Counted from the stretch's first letter, positions 24,757-37,555 are shown. The stretch: 64,000 nt of DNA from Phycomyces blakesleeanus NRRL 1555(-) (GCF_001638985.1 NW_017265164.1:403689-467688), one strand, 5' to 3'. Notes: a model not told the origin generated them from the letters alone. Made by a program: numbers and translations.

Positions 24757-25181
24757 CAAGGCGTATATGTTGTTGTTCTTCTGCTTATCAATGCAAATGC
24801 ATACAAGAAAGAAAGAAAAGAAAAAACAGTTGAGTATTCATTTATCTAAAGCCACATAGCACACGTCTTTACATTGTGAGAAATTGAATGAATATCGTAA
24901 AAGCAAATGAACCAAACAAGAATAGAGTAGAAAGAGAGACTAGAAAATTAAAATTAAAAAGAATAATAATGCGTTGGAATAAGAGAAGATCGGATCTTAT
25001 TCGGTCAATATTTGTCAATTGTCTCACTTTTTTTTTTTTTTTTTTTAATTCATTTAAAATTCAATTCTGCTACTCAAATTCCAATCATCTTTTATTTTTA
25101 TTTATAAAATTTAATTTTCTGGTTGCTGTTTCATAAATTATTATTCTTTAATTTACTCAATTCACAATTCAATTTTTGTTG
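24757..25181. other. Intergenic upstream of the transporter
   Basis: AT-rich promoter-side DNA of the sugar transporter, with a poly-T run at about 25026-25046. No gene is seen. It ends where the left arm of the fold-back structure begins. Confidence 0.5.
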
Positions 25182-26146
25182 TTAAAGTGTAATTTTTATT
25201 AAACATTAAAACTGCATTATCTAAAGAAACCTTTTTCTACTTTCCGACTTCCAAACTTCAATAACCTTTCCCAGTTGTGCGTCCAACACTTAGGAAGGAG
25301 CAATTAACAAACCTAAAGCAGCAAAGGTAAAGAAGGATTGGTAAGTTACATCATCTTCAATGATTTTACTGTTCAGAAAAACAGCACTACTGTATAAAGC
25401 AATACAATATGTATATGTATTGTCGTTAAGATCGCTTCATCAGATATTGGTGTAATGTTGTCTCATTAGCCCTTTTCAACTCCTGCTGGGCTTCCGAAGT
25501 AGCAAATATACATAGTCATCATATCGATCTTGTTGTGACAATATAATACACATATTTGATTTGATAGTTTACCTATGAAAATCAATAAACCAAGAGTTAA
25601 TATAACTGCAAATTGTTCAAATGATCTCAAGTACAAGCAACCGCAATGATTTGTAACAGAGTATGTATAAATGTATATATGTCTGTACGTTATATACTCT
25701 CAGATATTGTGTGGTTGTATTTATCTCATTAGCACTCCCGCTTCTGAAGTAGCAAATATATAACAATCATCATTTTCATATATACATATTGACATACATA
25801 CAAGCACACATACTCTTTATTATAATTATAAAGATAATAATACTATAAAAGAAGTGCATTTTATGATATTTACCTTGTTTATATATTCGTCTCTCTTGAT
25901 AAGTTGCGCTTGAATCTTGGATGCTTAAGAAGCAAAGAGATTCCAATGTCTTGAGAACAAATCACAGATACTTTAAGAATGAATCGTCATAATTATCCTC
26001 AACCCTCTGAATCCAAAAAGACTTTTCTTCTTCTTCTTTTTTTCTTGACGCGAGTGTGTAGAAATGGTTGTATATACAACATATCCAATTGCTCAACAAA
26101 ATATTCTTTTGTTGTTGGATAGAATCAATCACAAATCCATAATGAC

Positions 26147-26177
<31 letters not shown>

Positions 26178-26497
26178 TCTTCAATCTTTGAGTAAATCTA
26201 TAAAACATAATAAATTTATATCAGATATCATATCATATATCCGTCCATCCATCCATCCATCCATCCATCCATCTATCCATCTATCTATCAAATACTTCAT
26301 TGATAACTTAATAGTATTTTATATATCAATATTTACCTTTGTGATGTCTGCAGACAATTTGACAATGTAAAATCAAGTTAAAGAGATGAAATTGAAAGAA
26401 TTGGTTTGAATGTGTGTGTACGTGTGTACGTGTTTCAACTGTTTCAATGTGAATTTTTTTATATATATAAAAATAATATAATGTCCGATACATTAAC
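25182..26497. repeat. Left arm of a 7.4-kb fold-back structure
   Basis: This arm is almost the exact reverse complement of 31183-32539. It starts TTAAAGTGTAATTTTTATTA at 25182, mirrored at 32539. It ends near the TCGGACATTA-type motif, present here as TGTCCGATACATTAAC at about 26481-26496. It contains a partial internal duplication (two copies of a CTCATTAGC...GAAGTAGCAAATATA segment, near 25463 and 25727), an ATA run (about 26145-26175) and a CCAT tetranucleotide array (about 26240-26290). No open frame of note. Confidence 0.9.
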
Positions 26498-27031
26498 AAA
26501 AAAAAATGTATGATAAAAACTGTTATATATCAAGCTTGAATTTAGTCATTATAGAAGCCAAATACCATTTACCAAGAAATAATATAAGTCATTAGAGATG
26601 CTAGATTCAATTCCGGATAGTAGGTAAGCATATATACATGTGTATATTGAATGTAAGTGAAAATAAATAAACTATAGCCACCAGCAATCTTACGAGAACG
26701 ACGTTTCCTGGTGGGGCACGACGTTTCTATCTAAACGGACTAATTCATTGCGACTACATGTCTGGGGTCCGGCGTCTTTCTCTAATCCTTCAATACAAAA
26801 TGGCGTGTCCTAAAAAAACAATATATTCATTGCATCCATTAGCTTTAATACTTTGTCCCCACACTTTGTGTTTATCTATCTCTTCCAAGACACCTAACTC
26901 TCATTATTTTAAGAGACACAGTCTGTATTTGGGCAACTTAATAATAAAATGATATCTCATACGAAAAAAAAATCCTGTATGTTCAATTAGTAGCCCTGAA
27001 TTTAGACTTGACAATAAAGAAATAGTAATTA

Positions 27032-27544
27032 GAGCATCCGTAGCAGTAGCATTTAAATTCAGTTTTTCCCGATTTAAATGCTTTTTGGAAATGCTTTCCA
27101 AAAAAGTGGTCTGCAGCAGTAGCTTTTCCGACAGCATCTAATTCCATGCTCCGTAATTTTTATGACCTTGAGCAATGAAATAGATGCTCATTTTAAAAAC
27201 TTGCTGAGCATTTAAATTGTTTTTCTTATTTATTTTTTCTTTAAATCGAATAATAGTGTATAGCAACACTTACAAAAACTCACAAAAATTATGCTCACTA
27301 CAAAGCTGATATTCTTGAAGACATTTAACTTGTGTTTTTTATATTAGAAATAAAAGAAAAATATCTAATAATAATGAATTTTACTAGTGAAGAAGACTAT
27401 ACCAGATAGTATAATTATCTAAATGCTTCTTTTTATTATGCTACTGATATTTTACCCTCCATTTTTTTTACTTCTTTTAACCTCAGATGTCGCTTATGAG
27501 CACTCAATTTAATGCTAATTGAAATGCTACTGCTACGGATGCTC
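27032..27544. mobile_element. PIF/Harbinger-like MITE
   Basis: The ends are inverted repeats starting GAGCATCCGTAGCAGTAGCA at 27032 and mirrored up to 27544, about 23 bp each. Both ends are flanked by TTA (27029-27031 and 27545-27547), the 3-bp target duplication typical of PIF/Harbinger elements. At 513 bp with no transposase it is non-autonomous. A related element lies at 53419-53630. Confidence 0.8.
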
Positions 27545-28581
27545 TTAGTCACACATACATTATATCAATTACCAACCATGCAGAAGATCATAAGGAGTTG
27601 TTGTCAATATAGAGTGTGACGCAATATTGCTTGATATTCTACTATTTATTATCCTTCTTACGCGTATAATGCCTTTCTCTTTCTTTTACTTACTTACATT
27701 CCCAGAGTCTGACAGTACGAACTGGTAAGTAACCTCCCATCCACTCTTTTTTGAAAAGTATAAAATAAATTCTTTATGAATATTTTGTATCCTGGCTGAT
27801 ATTAATTATTATACTAAGAATTGATCCTTAGGGACCAGATAGAGTTATTCCATGCCGGCAGAAAGGCCACGATTTGTGGTCCGATAGAATCGAAATGTTG
27901 TCTCCCACCAGGAAATGTCGTTCCCCCTAGAATTAGCAAATTAGCCTTTTATTCTATGGAATAATAGACCTGACATCCAGCTCTTCTACAAAACGACAAG
28001 CTATTATAAAAGAGCGCTACATAAATTAAATAATCGATCTTGCAAAAAATAACACCTCTTCTGAAAGAGTGGCCCCAGACTCTGACGGCACAACATATAA
28101 AGACATTAAGAATTTTACAACGGAAGTAATCGACCTCTCAGTAAGTCCATAAAATGAAGGTTTAACGTATATTATGTTCTAAAGCCATCCGTTCTGTAGA
28201 ACAATCAATCTGAGCTTCGAATTTCCATCAAACAAGCCATAAATACTGTGCGTGCAAACAAAGACTAGACTTCCACATAAAAAAAAAAGGCAATAAGACT
28301 CATGAAACAAATGTAAGAAAAAAAAGTTTAGAAATCTAAGCTTAAAATACAATTGAATAACATATGTTTTTTTTTTTGGTAGACGGGATACTTACTCTTC
28401 TGTCACATATTGTTCTATTTACAGCTAGCAAGGAAAACTACACCTTATTGCTACTTTTTTGGCACCACTTTTGAAAGAACTGTTTAAAAGATAGTCTCAG
28501 TTCAGGTTGCAGTGGTAAGACATGTACAAGCACCACATTTCACCCAATTATTCTTAAGGTTTCAAAGTTAAATAACGAGTT

Positions 28582-28860
28582 TTGCTTTTTAGGGGGGACC
28601 AGGTTCTTCCGGCTGATAAAGAAGATAAGCAAAGAACTCAAAAAGACAGCGAAAGACGAAATCGAGACAATATTCCTGATGCTCTTTTGAGCCTGAACAA
28701 ATTTGAGCTTCAGTTCACTCTTGTGAAGGTGAGCGGTCCACTTAACCAACCCAACCACCAGCATTTTGTTGGAGACAAAATAAGGCTGGCAAAGGACTTG
28801 AAGTCAAGTTTAAAGAAAAATAAGAAGAATGATAAAGTTTGGAGACCAAGGCTTGTATGA
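28582..28860 (+). pseudogene. Possible gene fragment inside the fold-back spacer
   Basis: A 92-aa frame with coding-like composition (DALLSLNKFELQFTLVKVSGPLNQPNHQHFVGDKIRLAKDLKSSL). The family is not recognised and there is no clear leader or partner exon. The stretch may be the C-terminal end of a gene carried by, or trapped in, the fold-back structure. Confidence is low because the frame is short. Confidence 0.3.
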
Positions 28861-29396
28861 AAATTTTAAAGTTCTTGGCATTCAAGTATATTGTGAATGT
28901 TATATATATTTTTCCTTGACCTGAAATTTTCTGGATAATTACTTTAATAGTAAATAAAATATATGTATACCATCTTTCACAAGCAAGTAGAGGGATCTAC
29001 ATCTTCGAAGATGTTATGCCATTCGACTTGGTCTGTCTCGGTGAATTGTTTTTTAGTTTCACACCAAAATCGTTAAAACATTTATGGAGATTAAAGGTTT
29101 GTACTGAAACACACTATTTATTGTTTATGCTGTCCACCACCTAATAACCTATTTTGTTAATTATAGAGCCTTTTCGCTAATAGTGCGTTATCAGCCGAGG
29201 ATTTTTTTTAAATAGCGTTTCCGTAATGATAGGTCGTCGGCTTACGACCTTTGCTAAAATATTTGGCACAATAAGTGGTATTGAATTTTCCAGACAGCCG
29301 GACAGTCTATAAAATATGTAGACATCGAGGCCAAGGGCAGAATCGAGTGAGAAGACAAATGGGAATGTAGTTGGAAGACTCTATAGTGTATATTTA

Positions 29397-29723
29397 GGGC
29401 TGCGTATATTCCATGTAATCATACTCCATTAAGGATTCATCAGAAGAACGTTTTTTAGAGCTGTATGGAACTGACAATAGATATTGACTGAGAAAGCTGA
29501 GAACTTGAAGGGGAATAGAGAAGTAGTTGGCACCATAAAGCATTTTGCTAATTGGGAGTAATCAAGGCTGCGTAAATCTTTTTTTTTTTTGATTTCTTTT
29601 AAAAAAAATTCTTACAATCTACTTTAAGCTTATTTTAAAAATAAGCTACCTTTTAATAAAAATTAATACCATAATACATTTTTTTTAAAAAAAATAAGGT
29701 TGTCATTGAATACAACGCAGCCC
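29397..29723. mobile_element. MITE-like unit with GGGCTGCG ends
   Basis: The left end GGGCTGCGTATATTCCATG (29397) matches the reverse complement of the right end (GGGCTGCGTTGTATTCAATG, ending at 29723) over about 19 bp with one indel. Size is 327 bp, the interior has no open frame, and an internal palindrome (AAGCTTATTTTAAAAATAAG) lies near 29626. A target duplication is not clear. Confidence 0.45.
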
Positions 29724-31182
29724 AATTTACCGGACAAACCACACACACACACTGAATAAGCTGTGCGGTTTATTAATAGACTCCATCAGCTAAAGAAAAT
29801 AAACAGATTGACACGGGGTTTTGCAAGACATAGGTAGGTAGGTAGGGGGGTCAAATGTTAAACTAAACTAAAATTTGAATGTATAATGTGCTGTAGTATA
29901 TGTGTATTTATTTAACTTTATAACACATCGGCTTATTCTTTAATAAGGATAGTGTCAAGAACATATTTGTGCGTGTGTGCTTGTGTAATTAAACATCAAT
30001 GTAAATAAAAGCTTAAAAAAAAGCCAAGCTAAAAAGTGTACAACTGTAGTCCATATAAGTAGAAATCTAACAATGACCAATGTGCTCACAAGCCTCGTTT
30101 AGTTCTTGTTCTTTTGTATTTTGAAAGATGCTATAATAAATTCGATCAGTATTATGTTTTGTTTCTGTTTTTGTTTTTCTTTGGTCGGTTGTAATTGTGT
30201 CAAGAGCCAATATATCCATATATATATATATAATAGCTGTTTATCATGTGACAAAATTGCCTTAAAGCACAAGATACATACAATATCTTACATGTAAGTA
30301 CAAATGTAAACAAGTCAGTTGATTATATGGTGTATGATTCTAGGAGTGCCTTTTTTTTGTCTTTTGTTTCTTATCGTTTCGTTTCATTTAATACGCTGTC
30401 CTACCATTAATGTATAAAAGAAAGGGAAATCCTTAAGGCATTTTATTTTATTATCATCTTTTCTTTCTTTCAGATCTAGATTCATTTAGTATAGTAACAG
30501 TCATGAGAAATTAGAAATGGTCTTGGCTTGCATCGTATTTAAAAAGCCTCTATGGTCTAATACTTGTTAGTAGCAAATGTTTCTCTATTTACAGATATGC
30601 AGTAGACCAGAATACACAACATAAGCAACATGATTGTCATTTCAAGAATAGCACCGTAAACACCCGATCAGTAACTATTGGTGTTGTTTAGACTGTATTT
30701 CAAGATTCTCGCAAAATGTTATTGAAATAGCAATAATTTTTTTTTTTGGAAAAGTTTATTAGTCTGATTTTCATCAATATTTCTTAATAAGATAACATTG
30801 TACAGATGTGTATATGTTTTGTATTTCCCTAAATCTGGTGATCTATAGATACCAAATAATGTAAAACGCCAATGTCATTCTTTCTTTTACAAGCCAATCT
30901 TTAGAATAGCCTTGTGATACGAAACACATCAGGGCACAATCTGTAACATGTCTTTATATCATCTACTCTGGCTAATGGCTTCTTTTAATTGATCAGTAAA
31001 TATACAATAATAGATAATACTTTCTTCCACCCATCATCATTTCAACACCATGGCTTTTACAATTCAAAAGAAAAAGCCATATATGTAATTATATACACAT
31101 TTTAAACCTAAATAAATAAATAAATAAAAATTGTATATACTCTGATATTACTTTAACTTACCAGCTACTCGGATTTTTTTTA

Positions 31183-32539
31183 GTTTGTTAATGTATCGGA
31201 CATTATATTATTTTTATATATAAAAAAAAAATTCACATTGAAACAGTTGAAACACGTACACACGTACACACACATTCAAACCAATTCTTTCAATTTCATC
31301 TCTTTAACTTGATTTTACATTGTCAAATTGTCTGCAGACATCACAAAGGTAAATATTGATATATAAAATACTACTAAGTTATCAATGAAGTATTTGATAG
31401 ATAGATGAATAGATGGATAGATGGATGGATGGATGGATGGATGGATGGACGGATATATGATATGATATCTGATATAAATTTATTATGTTTTATAGATTTA
31501 CTCAAAGATTGAAGATATTATTATTATTATTATTATTGTCATTATGGATTTGTGATTGATTCTATCCAACAACAAAAGAATATTTTGTTGATCAATTGGA
31601 TATGTTGTATATACAACCATTTCTACACACTCGCGTCAAGAAAAAAAGAAGAAGAAGAAAAGTCTTTTTGGATTCAGAGGGTTGAGGATAATTATGACGA
31701 TTCATTCTTAAAGTATCTGTGATTTGTTCTCAAGACATTGGAATCTCTTTGCTTCTTAAGCATCCAAGATTCAAGCGCAACTTATCAAGAGGGACGAATA
31801 TATAAACAAGGTAAATATCATAAAATGCACTTCTTTTATAGTATTATTATCTTTATAATTATAATAAAGAGTATGTGTGCTTGTATGTATGTCAATATGT
31901 ATATATGAAAATGATGATTGTTATATATTTGCTACTTCAGAAGCGGGAGTGCTAATGAGATAAATACAACCACACAATATCTGAGAGTATATAACGTACA
32001 GACATATATACATTTATACATACTCTGTTACAAATCATTGCGGTTGCTTGTACTTGAGATCATTTGAACAATTTGCAGTTATATTAACTCTTGGTTTATT
32101 GATTTTCATAGGTAAACTATCAAATCAAATATGTGTATTATATTGTCACAACAAGATCGATATGATGACTATGTATATTTGCTACTTCGGAAGCCCAGCA
32201 GGAGTTGAAAAGGGCTAATGAGACAACATTACACCAATATCTGATGAAGCGATCTTAACGACAATACATATACATATTGTATTGCTTTATACAGTAGTGC
32301 TGTTTTTCTGAACAGTAAAATCATTGAAGATGATGTAACTTACCAATCCTTCTTTACCTTTGCTGCTTTAGGTTTGTTAATTGCTCCTTCCTAAGTGTTG
32401 GACGCACAACTGGGAAAGGTTATTGAAGTTTGGAAGTCGGAAAGTAGAAAAAGGTTTCTTTAGATAATGCAGTTTGAGTTGGTGTTTGTGCATTTGAACC
32501 TTTATACTTCTTTAATGTTTAATAAAAATTACACTTTAA
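31183..32539. repeat. Right arm of the 7.4-kb fold-back structure
   Basis: Near-perfect reverse complement of 25182-26497. Differences are few: tetranucleotide array lengths differ (GATG array at about 31396-31450), a few bases are substituted, and about 40 bp is extra near 32474-32512, just inside the outer end. The small differences argue for a genuine, fairly young inverted duplication and against a mis-assembled read. Confidence 0.9.
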
Positions 32540-33366
32540 AAATCAAAAGCCTTTATATATATATTAATTTCTCATGTTCATCTACGAAACACCAATGTCT
32601 TTTACATATATATTATAGTCGATAGGTCTTTCCCCTGTCCTTATTTTTTCTTATTCTTCTGGTACTATTTTTCTCGCGTTGTTTTATACAATATAACAAT
32701 TTAGAAATATATATATATAGTTTATTTTATTATTTTATATGCTTTGGCCAATAAACCCGACATCTGATAAAAAAGATAACTCGAGCATGATTATGATGGA
32801 AAAGAAACATAATGTTAAGGGTCTACGGATATAGATTATGAAATGATGTAGAACTTTTTGGATATTTTGTTCAGAGAGAATCAGTCAGAACATAACACAT
32901 GTATTTTTTTTTTATAATCATTGCTGGATACAATCTTGCCAGAGAAATCACCATCAGATTTCTTGATTTCTGGTCCTAAATGAATTACACTTTAACTTCT
33001 TTATGGTATATATTCTATAAATTAGATAGAATAAGATATTGAGATATATTATTATTAAACCCTATTAGTTACGTTAAAGTAGCTAGCAAAGTCTCAAACC
33101 GAAACATAAACTCTAGTATTGTTTCTGTTTTTATTAATATGCTTCACTTCTCTCTAGGATCATGACTTAATATCCTATTGCGGATAGACAAGTTTTTTTT
33201 TCTTGGTAGAAGATTTGGTTGTTGTTTTTTGGAACAAAATAAATAAAATAAAAGAAGAGGATGGACAATATGCAAATTAAGCAATCAAAAGATGTGTAGA
33301 TTGCCTATAAATATGTACACGAAAACAATGATTTTTTTTATTATATATTAAATTTTATTAGAATGA
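32540..33366. other. Intergenic, no gene seen
   Basis: AT-rich DNA between the fold-back structure and the 3' end of the hypothetical gene. Only short open frames are present. Confidence 0.5.
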
Positions 33367-34815
33367 TCACTTGCAGATAACCTTTATACGTTTGAGATGT
33401 CGAAGACGATCTTCTGGAGGGGGGTCTGCTATCCAATTAGCTACATCTGTGCCTACATTATTGTTCGGGCCTGCTGACTGGAGAGCCAAAACTCTGAGAT
33501 CACGGAGGTCTTTGGCCCAATGTATGACAGTCTTGCTTGTATACCCACACAAAATATCTGCAGTAATCCAATCATGATATCCAATATCCCAATAATGTAA
33601 GCGTTGTAAGCCTTGTGACAGAATCCGAAGTGTTAAAGGGCCTTCTGATGGGCCAAATGTTCCGGCAGTTGATAAAGAAAGGAGATTCGGCAGAGTGGCA
33701 CACAAGAGATGCGCGAGGGCAACTGAAGGAAGAACAGGACGTACAAAAGAGAGATTAAGTGAGACAAGCTGAGTGGATAGGGGAGTAAAGAGACGGTAAG
33801 GTTGATTGGGTTTCATGGATCGTCCCAGAATTACGCGCAGGATATCTTGGATAGAGTAAAAGTTTTCGTTTTCTTGGTCCTCTGGATCATATGTGTAGAA
33901 GTGGATGCTAGAGTTGTTGTGGTTATGGTCATAATCATTACTGCCACTTTCACCATTATTATCACTATTATTATAATTGTCAGTAATTTTATCTTCTATT
34001 GCATCCTCCCAGTCATCTGCTAACGAATCTTCATCGGCTGAAGAAATCTTAGGTCGTGCGTGTTCTGGACGAGCACGCCAGAATACTTGGATCAATTTAT
34101 TTAAGGAAACCGACGATCCCTCTAGACAAAGATGTGTATAATGATCGTGACCACCGAATAAATACAAGAACTGATCGGGCAATCCGTTGTATCCCAAACG
34201 ATGCAGCGCACTGAATTCTTGGAGGATAATTTCCTTGGCCGTCATTGGTAGAGCTGAAAAGTACCTAGCACATTTTCCAGGAGCAGAGGAATGCCATGTC
34301 TTGAGAGATTTGGCAATCTCATGCGCACAGATTACACGCAGACTTGTGAAAGTTCTTTTGGTAATGTAGCTAATGTCTTCTGTTTTACGTCGAGGAGTAG
34401 CAACGATAGGTTTTGGCAGCCAAGAAGGTGGAGGTGGGGGTCCGGCTGGAGCACGATGAGTCGCGGTTGATGCTCCAGACGTATCTGTAGCTGAAGCCAT
34501 ACTCATAGCCGTAACGGCGGCCGTGACTGCAGCTGCATTATGTGTAGATTTTTCAGGAGTTGATTCCCAAGAAAAAGTCCATTCGGCAGGTGAGTGAAAG
34601 GAAATTGGAGCACTTGATGTACCTTGGGCATCTTGGCGTTTTTGGCGATTCATTTCAGCTCGTCCCTGCTCAAATCGCATCTTAGCGAGTTTCGCAGTGA
34701 CAGATATAGTTTGATGTTCGTCAGCATGTCTTTTGGTTTCTGCCGAGTGGTTGATTGTTGCTGTAGGAGCTGTATAGCCCTTGAGCTTAGTTTTGAGTTT
34801 CCTCCCATTTGGCAT
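33367..34815 (-). CDS. Hypothetical protein with LRR-like C-terminal half
   Basis: Intronless 482-aa frame; the family is not recognised. The N-terminus is basic and polar (MPNGRKLKTKLKGYTAP, then KRHADEHQTISVTAKLAKMRFEQGRAEMNRQKRQ, a likely helix). An Ala/Ser/Pro-rich stretch with GPPPPPSWLP follows at about 125-135. A globular part begins near 150 (ITKRTFTSLRVICAHEIAKSLKTW). An acidic Asp/Asn-rich insertion is at about 265-300. The C-terminal region has leucine-rich periodicity (LVSLNLSFVRPVLPSVALAHLLCATLPNLLSLS, LRILSQGLQRLHYWDIGYHDW, LRDLRVLALQSAG), as in F-box/LRR proteins, but no F-box could be identified. A scaffold or adaptor role is only a guess. Confidence 0.8.
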   Translation of the reverse strand: MPNGRKLKTKLKGYTAPTATINHSAETKRHADEHQTISVTAKLAKMRFEQGRAEMNRQKRQDAQGTSSAPISFHSPAEWTFSWESTPEKSTHNAAAVTAAVTAMSMASATDTSGASTATHRAPAGPPPPPSWLPKPIVATPRRKTEDISYITKRTFTSLRVICAHEIAKSLKTWHSSAPGKCARYFSALPMTAKEIILQEFSALHRLGYNGLPDQFLYLFGGHDHYTHLCLEGSSVSLNKLIQVFWRARPEHARPKISSADEDSLADDWEDAIEDKITDNYNNSDNNGESGSNDYDHNHNNSSIHFYTYDPEDQENENFYSIQDILRVILGRSMKPNQPYRLFTPLSTQLVSLNLSFVRPVLPSVALAHLLCATLPNLLSLSTAGTFGPSEGPLTLRILSQGLQRLHYWDIGYHDWITADILCGYTSKTVIHWAKDLRDLRVLALQSAGPNNNVGTDVANWIADPPPEDRLRHLKRIKVICK

Positions 34816-36441
34816 AACGACGATGACAATGGAAAGTCTTGCCTTGCCGCAGTCAATAGTTATATATATATTCTTTTATTTAATTTTATTTAATTTAATT
34901 GCTACTGACAAAATATTAACATACTGAAAAAAATAATTTTTTTTAAAAAAAAAAAAATGAAAAAGAAAGGTGTTTGAGAGCGGGAAACAAATGAAAAAAT
35001 GAAGTCCTGTGTGGGGGCCCTTTAAGGTGGGTGCTAAAAAAAATAAATGCATGTATATATGAATATATTTATTTGCATGTCATTAGATAGAGGCAATTAG
35101 TATCAAAGCTTAACAACCACAGATAATAAATTCATTAATTCATTTCTACTTTTTTCTGTATATAAATAAAAAACAAAGCCTAAATTGAATTTAACAGATA
35201 CTTTTTTCTTTTTGGCAGTGCAAGAAGTAAAGCATTTTAAAGCACAGCCGGAAAAGTCACGGATTGGAGTAAAGATATAAGATTATGCAGCAATCAATCC
35301 GGCTTACCTTTTCTCTTGTTATTGTTAAGATCATTATTATTAGCCATGGTAAAAATAAAGAAAGGTCCAAAATATATCTTTCCATAAAAGATTATCAATT
35401 GATGGATTGATGGATTGATGGATTGATGGATTGATGGATTGATGGATTGATGGATTACTGTTTGAAATCATTGTGCCTCAGAATCATACAGACCCCACCA
35501 TACTACCGCAACATGGGTAGTATATAATATACGTATATACATATGAAAGAATGTCGTTGATGATTCTGAGGCCCTGAAGAAGATTAGTGTACATCGTGTA
35601 CGCGTTGTCAACACATCGATGATCTATTAACCGTCATTAAAAAAAACAAACCTGTGTTTCCAAGAAAAGAAATGGTAAGCCTCTTTAATCCTTTTCTTAT
35701 TTTACGAAGCAGCGTATTTTTGTCATGGTGCTATGCGTATATATGTGTGTACATGATGAATTTATTACAAATCAACCTTATCTACATTGCCTGACGCTTT
35801 GTGCTGAGAACATTGTTTACTGAATACACACATACACGCAAGCGCCTAAGCAATTGAAAAAATCTGTTTTTTTTTGGCTTTGATTGAATATTTGAAAACT
35901 AATCAATTGTTCAGAATTTAGACAATGTTTCATGTCTGCATGTAAAAATGAAAAAAGGAAGTGTGCTGAAGGATCTGGGTAAAACTTATGGAATGATACT
36001 TGTTTGGTCTGTCGTGTTGCAAAGGGGAATATTGTGCCATCAAATTGACTTCGACTCTCGTGCAACTTGTCAAGACGCGTGAAGGGGGGTTTTTTTTTGG
36101 GGGGGGGGATTGGAATATCTTTATTTGCTTGATGGCTTATAATGTCGAAGAGTTTCTATGAATATTCGGGGCCTTCATTTACAATCATCACACCATGCAT
36201 GTATCATTTCTGGTCACCTGGATCCTTTAGTCCATTTTGATAATTCAAGATGTTTCAAGTACTTTGTTGAGTACTTTATATCTATCTACTTGCAAGCCAA
36301 ATTTATAATTTCAATAAAATAAAATAAAAATAATGTTATATCATCAATGAATTCTTTTCAATGCAGTGCAAAAATACGTACATATATACACACCACTCTT
36401 TTACAATAGTGTACAATCGTTTTATTTTTATATCTTTCTTT
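34816..36441. other. Intergenic with 8-bp tandem repeat and small hairpin
   Basis: No gene is seen. Besides the octamer array listed separately, a 13-bp inverted pair (GCCTCAGAATCAT near 35475 and its complement ending near 35574) brackets about 75 bp. G and T homopolymers occur at 36085-36111. Confidence 0.55.
35399..35456. repeat. Octamer tandem array (TTGATGGA)n
   Basis: About seven perfect copies of the 8-bp unit TTGATGGA in a row, in a non-coding region 0.6 kb upstream of the LRR-like gene. Confidence 0.9.
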
Positions 36442-37377
36442 CTAGTTTGTCCATTTTGCATTTTTTGGGATTCCAGTAATTTCACACGCCAGATCCCAGA
36501 ATCGCTTTGCCTTTGTAAGATCCTTTGATTCCTCTGATCCCTCTGACAGTTCTCGCTTTTTCAAAAACTTGCCTGAAACGGCTTCAAGATCGGGGGTAGT
36601 TGCATAATATTCATAGTCTGCTGCGGCCTGTGCTTCCGATGTTGTGAAGCTCATAAGAGACAAAACGTACCGAAGCCCCATCTGTAGTATCCAAGGTGAA
36701 TTGCGACTCAGTGCAGTAGTTGGAACAAATCCTGGGCAAATAGCAATTGTAGAAACATTATTGTTGTCTTCTGAAAGTAGCAGCTGTTCATTCAAGATGT
36801 TTGAGATCCAGACATTACCCAGTTTGGATAGCTTGTAAAAAAGCATGCTGTCCCAAACGATATGACCATCGAGATTGTCGAAATCGACGGTTTCAGGCAT
36901 CGCAGAGAGAGCGCTGACTCTGCCTCCAGAAATCTTGGGATCGTGCAAGGATGAAGAGATCCATATGATCCGTCCACGACTAGTCTTGTCAAACAAAGGA
37001 AACAGTAGATGGGTAAAGTACAGAGGGGAAATTGCATTGACAAATATTGTTTTTTCAACGCGTTCACAGTCTGATGAGAATTCCAATGTCGGTGTTGTGA
37101 GTCCTGCATTGTTAATGAGCACATTGAGTGGCAATTTGAGAGCCTTGAACTGCTCAGCGGCTTCACGAACAGACTGAAGGTTGTTGAGATCCAAGAGGAT
37201 TGTGTATAGTTTATTAGTGAGATCCAGGTTTTTGAGAATTTGTTTCGATGCCTTCTTTAGGCTGGCTTCATTTCTGCCAGTAATGACAACCGTGTGGCCT
37301 TTTGTGAGACATTCACGGGCAGCAGCAAGACCAAGACCACTGGTGCCACCGGTAATGAGGATGACTTTTGAAGACAT
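36442..37377 (-). CDS. Short-chain dehydrogenase/reductase
   Basis: NAD(P)-dependent oxidoreductase with a Rossmann fold, of the retinol-dehydrogenase/WW-domain-oxidoreductase-like group; the substrate is not predictable. Intronless, 311 aa. The cofactor-binding motif TGGTSGLG occupies residues 9-16 and ITGRN follows the second strand (basic residue, consistent with NADP). Then come LDLNNLQSV, LNVLINNAG, GRIIWISSSLHD (catalytic Ser), YKLSKLGNVWISN (catalytic Tyr and Lys) and ICPGFVPT. The C-terminal part ends GIPKNAKWTN. Length is usual for the family. There is no transmembrane segment or signal peptide, so it is probably cytosolic. The absence of introns contrasts with the left-hand genes. 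Confidence 0.93.
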   Translation of the reverse strand: MSSKVILITGGTSGLGLAAARECLTKGHTVVITGRNEASLKKASKQILKNLDLTNKLYTILLDLNNLQSVREAAEQFKALKLPLNVLINNAGLTTPTLEFSSDCERVEKTIFVNAISPLYFTHLLFPLFDKTSRGRIIWISSSLHDPKISGGRVSALSAMPETVDFDNLDGHIVWDSMLFYKLSKLGNVWISNILNEQLLLSEDNNNVSTIAICPGFVPTTALSRNSPWILQMGLRYVLSLMSFTTSEAQAAADYEYYATTPDLEAVSGKFLKKRELSEGSEESKDLTKAKRFWDLACEITGIPKNAKWTN

Positions 37378-37555
37378 TTGTAACCTTTTTTTTTCAAAAA
37401 AACAAAAAACAAAAAACCTATTTTATTTATTGCTTACTTTACTTTAAAAACATGCACTATTTATATATATATATGGCTTACATCAAAATACACCTGTATT
37501 TCAAGTTGAGTTCCGTATTTAGCTGTGGGCAAAAGTTCAGGAGAAGTGCATAGTA

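Larger units (their letters stand above)
26498..31182. other. Spacer of the fold-back structure
   Basis: 4.7 kb between the inverted arms. It contains a TTA-flanked MITE (27032-27544), a coding-like fragment (28582-28860), a second MITE-like unit (29397-29723) and otherwise AT-rich sequence with simple repeats. No transposase-like frame is visible on either strand. Confidence 0.6.

Noticed and set aside
24780..24880. Upstream first exon for the sugar transporter (reading EEQQHIRLDVHLPDNK)
   Set aside because: That frame does not match the phase needed to enter FVSIGSLA; the frame starting MFIYPITKLYLIC does.
28540..28764. Minus-strand frame with a hydrophobic stretch
   Set aside because: Overlaps the plus-strand fragment at 28582-28860, which has the more protein-like composition.
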